Below are positions 51,954-60,308 of a DNA stretch of 64,000 nt, one piece after another. Position 1 is the first letter of the stretch; every line of letters begins with the position of its first letter. A program made the translations under genes and the position numbers. Source of the stretch: Paenibacillus camerounensis. Lineage in GTDB: Bacteria; Bacillota; Bacilli; Paenibacillales; Paenibacillaceae. The notes beneath the pieces were generated by a model. That model ran no database searches, had not been told where the DNA came from, and saw only the letters and a list, made by a program, of their open reading frames with translations. The DNA lies in contig NZ_CCDG010000053.1 in assembly GCF_000723885.1 (NCBI RefSeq), positions 1-64,000 of the forward strand. Direction: 5' to 3'.

Positions 51954-52844
51954 ATGCATAAAGTGCTTAACAACAAGCTTGCCATCTTTCTGTTTGTTTT
52001 TCCCGGCATTTTACTATTCGCATTAACCTTTCTGGCTCCGATTGTTCTGAGCGGTTACTACTCATTCCGTGATACACTCGCACCCGGCACGAATTCGACG
52101 TTTGTCGGACTTGGCAATTATACCGAGCTGCTGTTCCATGACAGCCGGTTCTGGCTTTCCTTACGTAATGCGGTTCTGCTGGGCTTGGGCTTTATTATCA
52201 TCCAGCACCCGATCGCCATTTTCTTCGCCATCATGCTGGACCGGATCGGCGGCAAAGCCGAGAAGTGGTTCCGGACCATTTTCTTCATTCCCAGTGTCAT
52301 CTCCGTCGTGGTTATTTCAAAAATGTGGCTCTCGCTGCTTGATCCGACCTTCGGCGTATTGAATAAACTGCTCGATTCTGTAGGACTTGGTGCACTAAAA
52401 CATGCCTGGCTGGGCGACAGCAGCACTGCGCTGGTCTCCATGCTGGTCATCCTGATCTGGGCCGGCTTCGGCTGGGGCCTTCTGTTCTACTATGCGGGAG
52501 TCAAGGGCATCCCGGAAGACCTGTATGAAGCGGCATCGCTTGATGGCGCCTCCGGCTTCAAACTGCATCTGCGCATCACCGTTCCGCTGCTTATGCCGGT
52601 CATTACAGTTCAGATAACACTGGCAATGATTACTGCACTGAAGCAGATGGAGATGGTGTTCCTGACAACCAACGGCGGTCCCGGCGACTCTACCCAGTTC
52701 CTCGCTGTCTATCTGTATAACAAAGCTTTTTCGGCCAGCCAGTACGGCTATGCCAATGCCATATCCATCCTGTTCATTGCCGTGTGTCTGCTGTTCACTT
52801 ACCTGAGCAACAAGCTGACCCGCAGCGATGCTACCGAATACTAA
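51954..52844 (+). CDS. Sugar ABC transporter permease 1 (CUT1, MalF-like)
   Basis: A 296-residue MalF-type permease with about six spans and the EAA loop (YEAASLDGASGFKLHLRITVPLLMPVI). The N-terminus (KLAIFLFVFPGILLFALTFLAPIVLSGYYSF) is typical. The start at 51954 has GGAGG eight bases upstream; a TTG at 51924 is an unlikely alternative. Forms the translocation channel with the next gene product. Confidence 0.92.
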   Translation: MHKVLNNKLAIFLFVFPGILLFALTFLAPIVLSGYYSFRDTLAPGTNSTFVGLGNYTELLFHDSRFWLSLRNAVLLGLGFIIIQHPIAIFFAIMLDRIGGKAEKWFRTIFFIPSVISVVVISKMWLSLLDPTFGVLNKLLDSVGLGALKHAWLGDSSTALVSMLVILIWAGFGWGLLFYYAGVKGIPEDLYEAASLDGASGFKLHLRITVPLLMPVITVQITLAMITALKQMEMVFLTTNGGPGDSTQFLAVYLYNKAFSASQYGYANAISILFIAVCLLFTYLSNKLTRSDATEY

Positions 52845-52856
52845 GGGGGAAGCACC

Positions 52857-53681
52857 ATGAAGAAAAATACAAAAATCATGCTCTGGCTGTTCTTCCTGAT
52901 CATCGCCGCAGTTCAGCTGTTCCCGTTCATCTGGCTGGTGAACTTCTCGTTTACAAGCAGCAGCGAGTTCTATTCCTCCAGCATACTGAAATGGCCGGAT
53001 GCTCCGCAGTGGCAGAACTATATTAACGCGTGGGTGGACGGCAAGTTTGCCCGGTATTTCTTCAACAGCTTTTTCGTAACGGCGGTCACGATTGTGTTGA
53101 CGGTTGTATTATCTCTTACGCTGGGCTATGCGTTCACACGGATGCAGTGGAAGCTGCGCTCCCTGTTCTTTACGGTGATCCTGCTCGGGATTATGATTCC
53201 GATCCATGCGACGCTGCTGCCTAACTTTGCTATTTTTAAATCGCTGGGCTTAACGGATTCCTATCTTGGACTGATTCTTCCTTATACTGCAGTATCTGTA
53301 CCGCTCGGGACTTTTATGCTGACAGGCTTTCTGCGCTCCATTCCTAAGGCGATGGAAGAATCGGCAGTAATCGACGGCGCCAACATTTACCGGATCGTGT
53401 TCGGCATTATTGCGCCGCTGACGGCTCCGGCACTGGTGACCATTGTGGTAACGACCTTCCTGAACTGCTGGAATGAATTTATTATGGCTTCCACCTTCCT
53501 GAGCAAGGATTCGCTCAAAACGCTGCCGTTCTCGGTCATGAACTTCACAGGCCAGTATTCCTCGGATTACGGTTCACAGTTTGCGGTTATGGTGCTGACT
53601 TCGGTACCGGCGATCATTATTTACGCCATCTTTAACGAGCAGATTACCAAAGGGGTTACTGCAGGCGCGGTGAAAGGCTAA
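52857..53681 (+). CDS. Sugar ABC transporter permease 2 (CUT1, MalG-like)
   Basis: A 274-residue MalG-type permease: FPFIWLVNFSFTSSSEFYSSSILKWPD, GYAFTRMQW, GIMIPIHATLLPNFAIFKSLGLTDSYLGLILPY, and EAA loop MEESAVIDGANIYRIVFGIIAPLTAPALVTI. It starts 12 bases after its partner with AAGGGGG. Together with permease 1 and the lipoprotein it makes a CUT1 importer. Confidence 0.92.
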   Translation: MKKNTKIMLWLFFLIIAAVQLFPFIWLVNFSFTSSSEFYSSSILKWPDAPQWQNYINAWVDGKFARYFFNSFFVTAVTIVLTVVLSLTLGYAFTRMQWKLRSLFFTVILLGIMIPIHATLLPNFAIFKSLGLTDSYLGLILPYTAVSVPLGTFMLTGFLRSIPKAMEESAVIDGANIYRIVFGIIAPLTAPALVTIVVTTFLNCWNEFIMASTFLSKDSLKTLPFSVMNFTGQYSSDYGSQFAVMVLTSVPAIIIYAIFNEQITKGVTAGAVKG

Positions 53682-53717
53682 GGAGACGTTACTTTAGGTC
53701 AAAAGGAGAATGAAGCA

Positions 53718-55721
53718 ATGGATAAGCTGCTATACGGTGTTGCCTATTACGATGAATACATGCCTCATGAGAGGCTTGCTGAAGATATCCGCATGATGAA
53801 GGAAGCGGGCATCAATACCGTCCGGATTGCCGAATCTACCTGGAGCACGCATGAGCCGCACAACGGGGTGTTCGACTTCACATCCGTGGACCGCGTACTT
53901 GACGCCATGCATGAGGCCGGTATACATGTCATTGTCGGAACGCCGACCTATGCCATTCCTGCCTGGATGGTCAAGGAGCACCCGGATGTGCTGGCGGTCA
54001 CTTCGGCGGGACGCGGGAAATACGGAGCACGGCAGATTATGGACATCACCCATCCGGTCTACCTGTTCTATGCCGAGCGGATCATCCGCAAGCTGCTGGA
54101 GCGGGTCCATAGACATCCGGCAGTCATCGGTTACCAGACCGATAATGAAACCAAGCATTACGAGACAGCAGGGGATAATGTCCAGCTGAAGTTCGTGAAA
54201 TATATGCGAAATACCTACGGAACACTGGAAAAGATTAACCATCAGTTCGGGCTCGATTACTGGAGTAACCGGATCGACAGCTGGGAAGACTTCCCTTCTA
54301 TTGTGGGTACGATCAATGGCAGCCTGGGTGCAGAATTTGCCCGTTTCCAGCGCGGGCTTGTGAATGAGTTTCTGGCCTGGCAGGTAGCGGTTGTCAATGA
54401 ATACAAGCAGCCGGGTCAATTCGTAACCCAGAATTTTGACTATGAGTGGAGAGGGCATTCCTTCGGCGTTCAGCCTTCGGTGGATCATTTTGCAGCGGCT
54501 GAGCCGTTCGATATTGCCGGAGTGGATATTTATCATCCGTCGCAGTCCGAGCTGACCGGGGCGGAGATTGCTTTTGGCGGAGACATTTCACGTTCTGTGA
54601 AGCGGAGCAATTACTTGGTGCTGGAGACACAGGCACAGGCTTTTCCCCAGTGGACGCCTTACCCTGGACAGCTCCGGCTGCTGGCTTTCAGTCATATCGG
54701 CTCTGGTGCGAACATGGTGGCGTACTGGCACTGGCACTCGATCCACAATTCCTTTGAAACGTATTGGAAAGGGCTATTAAGCCATGATTTCCTGCCTAAT
54801 CCGGTGTATAAGGAAGCCTGTACGATAGGAGAAGATTTCGCGCGGCTCAGCCCGCAGCTGACCGGACTGGTGAAGAAGAACAAAATCGCCTTCATGATCA
54901 GCAATGAGGCGCTGTCGGCAATGGAATGGTTCAAGCTGCCGGACGGCAAGAACTACAATGATGTGGTGCGCTGGCTGTATGATTCGTTCTATCGTGTGAA
55001 TGCGGAATGTGACTTCATCCAGCCTTCCAGCCCGTATCTACATGAATATGATCTGGTGGTTGTGCCGGCCCTGTACGCCGTTTCGGATGAGGCGCTGCTG
55101 GCGCTTAATGAGTATGTGAAGGGCGGCGGACATGTCCTGTATTCCTTCAAAAGCGGCTTTGCCGACGAGCAGGTCAAGGTACGGACTGTGCAGCAGCCGG
55201 GTATCCTCAGCGAAGCCTGCGGGATCGGGTACAGCATGTTCGTAACGCCGGATACAGAGACCGGCCTTACTGGGGGCTTGTTCCCGGAAGGCGGCGCCGG
55301 TACAGTCAACAGCTGGATGGAGCTGCTGGTTCCGGGAACCGCTGAAGTGCTGGCTTCTTATGAACATCCGGAATGGGGCAATTATGCGGCTGCTACGCGT
55401 AACCGCTTCGGTGAAGGGACGGCAACTTATGTCGGCTGTATGATGGACGGCGCCGATCTGGCAGTAATCGTACGCGATACATTGCAGACAGCCGGATTGT
55501 GGGCAGATCAGCAGGCGTATGCCTTCCCGCTAATTGTCAAATCCGGAACGACCCGTGAAGGAGCTCCAGTGAGATTCTATTATAACTACTCCGGCAAGCA
55601 GGTTTCAGGAGTGAGTCCTGTCAAGGGAGGAACCGAACTGCTCTCCGGCAGCGCGGTGTCTGCAGACGGTGAGCTTCAGCTTGCTCCTTGGGGTGTGCAG
55701 ATTATTTTGGAGCAGGAATAG
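53718..55721 (+). CDS. Glycoside hydrolase family 42 beta-galactosidase
   Basis: A 667-residue GH42 enzyme. TIM barrel: YGVAYYDEYMPHERLAEDIRMMKEAGINTVRIAESTWSTHEP, acid/base Glu144 in GYQTDNETKHY, nucleophile Glu303 in YLVLETQAQ, then the trimerisation domain (YDLVVVPALYAVSDEALLALNEYVKGGGHVLYSFKSGFADE) and a C-terminal beta domain. Intracellular, acting on imported galactosides. Ribosome binding site AAAAGGAG, 36 bases after the permease gene. Confidence 0.93.
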   Translation: MDKLLYGVAYYDEYMPHERLAEDIRMMKEAGINTVRIAESTWSTHEPHNGVFDFTSVDRVLDAMHEAGIHVIVGTPTYAIPAWMVKEHPDVLAVTSAGRGKYGARQIMDITHPVYLFYAERIIRKLLERVHRHPAVIGYQTDNETKHYETAGDNVQLKFVKYMRNTYGTLEKINHQFGLDYWSNRIDSWEDFPSIVGTINGSLGAEFARFQRGLVNEFLAWQVAVVNEYKQPGQFVTQNFDYEWRGHSFGVQPSVDHFAAAEPFDIAGVDIYHPSQSELTGAEIAFGGDISRSVKRSNYLVLETQAQAFPQWTPYPGQLRLLAFSHIGSGANMVAYWHWHSIHNSFETYWKGLLSHDFLPNPVYKEACTIGEDFARLSPQLTGLVKKNKIAFMISNEALSAMEWFKLPDGKNYNDVVRWLYDSFYRVNAECDFIQPSSPYLHEYDLVVVPALYAVSDEALLALNEYVKGGGHVLYSFKSGFADEQVKVRTVQQPGILSEACGIGYSMFVTPDTETGLTGGLFPEGGAGTVNSWMELLVPGTAEVLASYEHPEWGNYAAATRNRFGEGTATYVGCMMDGADLAVIVRDTLQTAGLWADQQAYAFPLIVKSGTTREGAPVRFYYNYSGKQVSGVSPVKGGTELLSGSAVSADGELQLAPWGVQIILEQE

Positions 55722-55746
55722 CGGATAGAGAGGAGGAGAGAGCATA

Positions 55747-57399
55747 ATGACAACCATAAAGATTCAAAATCCGGTACTGAAGGGCTTCAATCCCGATCCG
55801 TCGATTCTCCGCGTCGGTGACGATTATTATATGGCGACATCCACCTTCGAATGGTTCCCCGGTGTGCAGATTCATCATTCCAGGGACATGGTCAACTGGC
55901 AGACGCTCTGCTATGCGCTGGACCGGCCGGATCAGCTGGACATGAAGGGAACTGAGGCCTCCGGCGGTGTCTGGGCACCGTGTCTGACCTATGATGAGCG
56001 GGAGCAGACCTTTTACCTGATCTATACGATTATGAGAAGTACGAACGGCAATGCGTTTGATCTGGACAACTATGTAGTTACATCCAAGAATATTCTTGGC
56101 CCCTGGTCGGAGCGCATCTATCTCAACAGCTCCGGCTTCGATCCTTCACTGTTCCATGACGAGGACGGGCGCAAGTGGCTGGTCAACCTGGAGTGGGAGA
56201 CGCGCAAAGGGTATGAGCATCCAGGCTCCATTGTCATTCAGGAGTATGATCCGGTGCGGCAGGAGCTGACCGGCACAGCGCGGAGCATCTTCCGCGGAGC
56301 AACGGATATGGGCTGCATGGAGGCTCCGCATATCTATAAGCGTAACGGCTATTACTACATGATGACCGCTGAAGGCGGAACCGGCTTCGGACATGGTGTT
56401 ACGATAGCCAGATCACGCGAGCTGTTCGGCCCATACGAATCCGACCCGTGTAATCCGATTATTACATCCGCCAGGCTGGTCAATCTGGACCGGCGGAATG
56501 TGGATGATTACCTGAAGCCATACCAATATAACCCGGATTCTCTGCTGCAAAAAAGCGGGCACGGCTCACTGGTGGAAACGCAGAACGGGGAGTGGTACAT
56601 CGCCCATTTATGTGCCCGGCCTGTGCTGCCGCAAATCCGCAGTATGCTGGGCAGAGAAACGGCTCTGCAGGCATGTGAATGGACGGCAGACGGCTGGCTG
56701 CGCATGATTGGCGGCGGGCAAGCAGCCCTGAGCGAGGTTCCGGCTCCTGAGCTCACCTCTCATCCGTTCGCACCGGAACCGGCCAGAGAGGAATTCGACA
56801 GCGGGAAGTGGAACCTTCACCTGAACTCCCTGCGGGTTCCGGTTGATGAGGATTGGGCCGCCCTGTCGGCCCGGCCGGGATTCTTACGGCTGCGCGGGCG
56901 GCAATCGCTATTCTCGCTGCATGAGCAGAGTCTGGTGGCACGCCGGCTGCAGTCTGTTAATGCAACGGTAGAGACCTGTGTGGAGTTTGAACCGGAGAAC
57001 TATCATCAGTCAGCCGGGCTTACGCTCTTCTATGACCAGAATATGTTCTACTATCTGCGGATTTACTATAGTGAGAGCCTGGGAGGGAAGTGTCTGGGTA
57101 TTCTGTACGCCGACAATGGTACCAAAGTGGAGCTTACGGAGTCGCGGCTGCCGGTCGCGAATTGGGAAAGAGTCTATCTCCGCGCCGAGCTCCTTGAGGG
57201 GATGCTGACCTTCTCCGCCTCACCGGACGGGGAGCAGTGGCAGCAGGTCGGCCCGGAGCTGGACGGCACCAAATGCTCGGATGAATACTCCACCTCCGGC
57301 CATTTCACCGGCGCCTTCGCCGGGATCAACTGCCAGGATTCGTACCGCAGGCAAATCACAGCGGACTTCGATTACTTTGAGTATCGGGAACATAAGTAG
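55747..57399 (+). CDS. Glycoside hydrolase family 43 beta-xylosidase/arabinofuranosidase
   Basis: A 550-residue GH43 enzyme of the xylosidase subfamily. Five-blade propeller: catalytic base Asp in FNPDPSILRVGDDYYMATSTFEWFPGVQIHHS, pKa-modulating Asp in SSGFDPSLFHDEDG and acid Glu in GCMEAPHIYKRNGYYY. The C-terminal beta-sandwich (FDSGKWNLHLNSLRV, SAGLTLFYDQNMFYYLRIYYSE) is the concanavalin-like domain typical of this subfamily. The last gene of the ABC-GH42-GH43 operon; start 25 bases after GH42 with GAGGAGGAG. Confidence 0.93.
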   Translation: MTTIKIQNPVLKGFNPDPSILRVGDDYYMATSTFEWFPGVQIHHSRDMVNWQTLCYALDRPDQLDMKGTEASGGVWAPCLTYDEREQTFYLIYTIMRSTNGNAFDLDNYVVTSKNILGPWSERIYLNSSGFDPSLFHDEDGRKWLVNLEWETRKGYEHPGSIVIQEYDPVRQELTGTARSIFRGATDMGCMEAPHIYKRNGYYYMMTAEGGTGFGHGVTIARSRELFGPYESDPCNPIITSARLVNLDRRNVDDYLKPYQYNPDSLLQKSGHGSLVETQNGEWYIAHLCARPVLPQIRSMLGRETALQACEWTADGWLRMIGGGQAALSEVPAPELTSHPFAPEPAREEFDSGKWNLHLNSLRVPVDEDWAALSARPGFLRLRGRQSLFSLHEQSLVARRLQSVNATVETCVEFEPENYHQSAGLTLFYDQNMFYYLRIYYSESLGGKCLGILYADNGTKVELTESRLPVANWERVYLRAELLEGMLTFSASPDGEQWQQVGPELDGTKCSDEYSTSGHFTGAFAGINCQDSYRRQITADFDYFEYREHK

Positions 57400-57418
57400 C
57401 ACACTAAGGCAGAATAAG

Positions 57419-57450
57419 GACCAGCCCGATCATCCGGCTGGTCTTCTTTG
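57419..57450 (+). terminator. Terminator of the sugar ABC/GH operon
   Basis: Stem GACCAGCC/GGCTGGTC (extended by flanking pairs), about 9-base loop, T-rich tail TTCTTTG. Confidence 0.75.
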
Positions 57451-57546
57451 TGCAGCAGGCCAGGCGGCAAGCATGCTATGTTCGCCGCCCCATTCACACT
57501 TAACTGCACTTTGTACAATTAGAACGCCTATTTTTGCTCCAAACAG

Positions 57547-57638
57547 CGTTATAACTGTATTTGGTGCAACTAAAAAGCTCTGTACAGCCGATTTTGGCTG
57601 TTTCATGCAGCTTTAGTTGCACAGAATGCAGTTATACG
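57547..57638. repeat. Long imperfect inverted repeat (about 30-bp arms)
   Basis: The left arm (57547-57578) is closely complementary to the right arm (57609-57638): shared core GTGCAACTAAA and TATAACTG on the left against TTTAGTTGCAC and CAGTTATA on the right. The loop contains a nested AGCC...GGCT hairpin. A related GCTTTTAGCTGCACAGAATACA follows about 35 bases further. It is non-coding, between the GH43 terminator and the CPBP gene, and looks like a dispersed intergenic element or a structured RNA. Confidence 0.7.
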
Positions 57639-57837
57639 TCGCAGCGGCTCATTTCAGCTGCTTTTAGCTGCACAGAATACATCTATTCTAATCCAGCGGC
57701 CTGGATCAAATCCTAACACCCGGCCAACACTCCCCGGCAGACTGCAGTGCAATCCGCCCTCACAGGCGTCTAATGTTAGGATGCCCCGGGATGAGCCGGG
57801 TAACTTACTATAGCCTATAGAGAAAGAGGAACCACGT

Positions 57838-58644
57838 ATGAACAAGCCTGTGAGCACCATTGTAAGAACAGTCCTGTTTTTCGCCGGCTGGGCGGCGGTA
57901 ATTTCTTTTACACCTGATGGACCTTTTAGCAATCCTGCAATCCGTCGGCTGTGGTGGGAGTTCGCGCCTTTGGCGGCAGCTGCATTGTTTACTGTTCTTT
58001 TTGTAAGATTCATCGAGCGGGGGAGGATAAGTGTTCCATTAGCGCCACAATTCTTTAAGAATACGTTACTAGGGATAGCGGCAGGTACTTTATGGCTGGG
58101 GAGTGCAGTGGCCGTCCTCTTGCTGACAGATACGATGGCGATACATAGCCGGAATGAGGTAGCTTACATATGGATCTGGATATTGGCGTCACTGTTAAAT
58201 GTGGCTATGCAAGAGCTGCTGGTGAGAGGTTATCTGTATCAACTGTGGAAACACAGGAGCAACAGGCTGGCGGCGGCCGCAGTAACCACACTATTGTTTG
58301 TTTTGATGCATGGCGGAGCCTTTGAAGCAGGGATCATCCCGGTTCTGAATGTAGTAACGATGAGTATATTTATGACATTACTGCTGGAATACACAGGCAC
58401 CTTAATAGCACCGGTTCTGGCTCATTTCGTCTGGAACACGGCGGGGGCGGTGATTTTAGGCGGAGTCTCATTAGCAGGAGATTATCCGAATCTCTATAAC
58501 AGCAGCTTTCAAGGCTCAGCCCTGCTCTCAGGCGGCGGCTATGCCATAGAGGGCAGCGTTGTTGTCCTTATCATCAACATAGCACTAATAACCGGTGTGC
58601 TAGTGCTGAACAGGACTGCTGCCCGTTATATAAAAGCTACATAG
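57838..58644 (+). CDS. CPBP-family intramembrane metalloprotease-like protein
   Basis: A 268-residue membrane protein with about eight spans. The Abi/CPBP motifs are present: QELLVRGYLYQLW (motif 1, normally EExxxR; here the first Glu is Gln), FVLMHGGAFEAG (motif 2) and LAHFVWNTAG (motif 3). Some members are CAAX-type proteases, others bacteriocin self-immunity proteins. Ribosome binding site AAAGAGGA. Monocistronic, convergent with yesN. Whether the altered motif 1 is active is uncertain. Confidence 0.85.
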   Translation: MNKPVSTIVRTVLFFAGWAAVISFTPDGPFSNPAIRRLWWEFAPLAAAALFTVLFVRFIERGRISVPLAPQFFKNTLLGIAAGTLWLGSAVAVLLLTDTMAIHSRNEVAYIWIWILASLLNVAMQELLVRGYLYQLWKHRSNRLAAAAVTTLLFVLMHGGAFEAGIIPVLNVVTMSIFMTLLLEYTGTLIAPVLAHFVWNTAGAVILGGVSLAGDYPNLYNSSFQGSALLSGGGYAIEGSVVVLIINIALITGVLVLNRTAARYIKAT

Positions 58645-58700
58645 ACCGCACTTGAATACATAGCTTAAGGGAATAGCCGCGGAGCTCCAGATTAACAGGA

Positions 58701-60308
58701 TTATAAGTTTAATCCCGTCTCATCCAGATTATTGCGGTACTGGTTAGGCGTGAACCCTGTGTATTTCTTGAACACCTGGAAAAAGTATTTCTCATCGTTG
58801 TAGCCGACCTTCATCGCGATGTCGCCGATTTTGCGGCTGCGGTCCTTGAGCAGGAGGCAGGCCTGATCGATGCGGATTTTGTGCAGATAGTCGAGGAAAT
58901 TGGTCTTAATCTGCTGCTTGAACAGCAGGCTCAGATAGCCTGGGGTGATAAACACCTCATTGGCGACCGTCTCACGGCTGATATCCATGTAGTAATTTGC
59001 GTCAATGTAGGCAAGGATGGACTCGAACAGCTTGTTTTTGTTCTTTTTGGCATTCAGCAGCTCGTTGACCTTGACGGCAGCGGTAAGCAGCTCACCTTTG
59101 ATGCCTTCGGGGTCTTCTTTGGAGATATTGTGGATGCTGTCCTGCAGGCTCAGGCCGAAATCGTCCATCCCGCCGGCATTTTTCTCTATATACAGCTTGT
59201 ACAGGGCAAAATAAAGCGCAAGCGAGCAGCTGACAATCTGTTCCTTGGAGGAGGGGAGAGCTGACATGAACGTGGCGAGACTCTCGCGGATGCTGTTCGC
59301 GTCACCGTTCATTACACTCAGCAGCACAGTCTTTTCCTGCAAAATAGGGTAAGACCAGCTCCCGTGCTCAGCCGCCCGGCTATCCTGGGCATTCACAATT
59401 TTGCCCGGGCCCAGGGCATAGTGGTCATCCAGTGCATTGATGGCAGAGCTGTAGGACAGGTTGAGACTGGGCAGCTGGGTTCCGGTGACGCCGATGCCGA
59501 CGGAAACGCCGAGCTTGAGATAATTTTTGGCATTAGACTGGAATTCCCCGGCCAGCGCTAACAGCTCACTGCTGTCCAGCTCAACAGGCATGTTAAGGAT
59601 GGCGATGATATCATCCTGATGCTCAAAGCTCAGGCCGATATTCGGCTGTCGGACGGTTTCCTCGCTGATATTTTTGAGCCCGTACTTCAGCAGCTCCAGC
59701 TCAAACGCCGTATAGCTCTTCTGCAGTGTATGGAGATTGTCCAGCTGCATGACAAGGACAGCGAAATAGTCGTTGGGAAAATAAATCCGGTTAAGCTCCA
59801 GACTGTCCCGGATCTTATCGTAGGCTACCTCCTCGGACAGCACCAGCTGGCTGAGGGTCCGCTCCTTCAGCAGCGGCAGGCTCTCGCGGAAGCCTTCAGT
59901 CAGCCGCTTCAGATGTGCGGTCTGCCGCTTCTCCTCAAGAATCTCCCCCACTACATTGACAATAGTGTCGGTAATCTCCTGGCGTCTGCTCGGCTTCAGC
60001 AGGTAGTCGGATGCGCCGAGTGCGATCGCTTTTTTGACATAATGGAAATCGTTATAGCCGCTCATAATGACCGATTTAACATGCGGGAAGTCGCGCTTTA
60101 CCTGCTCAATCAGGGCCAGACCGTCCATCTCCGGCATTCGTATGTCGGCCAGCAGAATATCCACGTGGTGCTGGTGCATGAGCTCAAGGGCTTCCGCTCC
60201 GTCCCCCGCCTCGGCAATAATCTCCACATCATGGCTGGCCCAGTCGATCAGCGTTCTGATTCCGGTTCTGGCCCGCTCTTCATCATCGACGATCATTAAG
60301 TTAATCAT
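58701..60308 (-). CDS. YesN-type response regulator with AraC output domain
   Basis: A 535-residue regulator. The receiver domain has MIVDDEERARTGI, phospho-acceptor Asp in HVDILLADIRMPEMDGLALI, SGYNDFHYVKKAIALGASDYLLKPSRRQEI. The middle region is typical of YesN proteins, and the C-terminus is a double HTH AraC domain (ISRETVANEVFITPGYLSLLFKQQIKTNFLDYLHKIRIDQACLLL, KIGDIAMKVGYNDEKYFFQVFKKYTGFTPNQYR). It overlaps yesM by eight bases. It likely activates the divergent ABC/GH operon. Confidence 0.93.
   Translation of the reverse strand: MINLMIVDDEERARTGIRTLIDWASHDVEIIAEAGDGAEALELMHQHHVDILLADIRMPEMDGLALIEQVKRDFPHVKSVIMSGYNDFHYVKKAIALGASDYLLKPSRRQEITDTIVNVVGEILEEKRQTAHLKRLTEGFRESLPLLKERTLSQLVLSEEVAYDKIRDSLELNRIYFPNDYFAVLVMQLDNLHTLQKSYTAFELELLKYGLKNISEETVRQPNIGLSFEHQDDIIAILNMPVELDSSELLALAGEFQSNAKNYLKLGVSVGIGVTGTQLPSLNLSYSSAINALDDHYALGPGKIVNAQDSRAAEHGSWSYPILQEKTVLLSVMNGDANSIRESLATFMSALPSSKEQIVSCSLALYFALYKLYIEKNAGGMDDFGLSLQDSIHNISKEDPEGIKGELLTAAVKVNELLNAKKNKNKLFESILAYIDANYYMDISRETVANEVFITPGYLSLLFKQQIKTNFLDYLHKIRIDQACLLLKDRSRKIGDIAMKVGYNDEKYFFQVFKKYTGFTPNQYRNNLDETGLNL

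Noticed and set aside
59619..60299. 226-codon + strand frame opposite yesN
   Set aside because: Complementary shadow of the receiver and middle domains of the response regulator, with no ribosome binding site.
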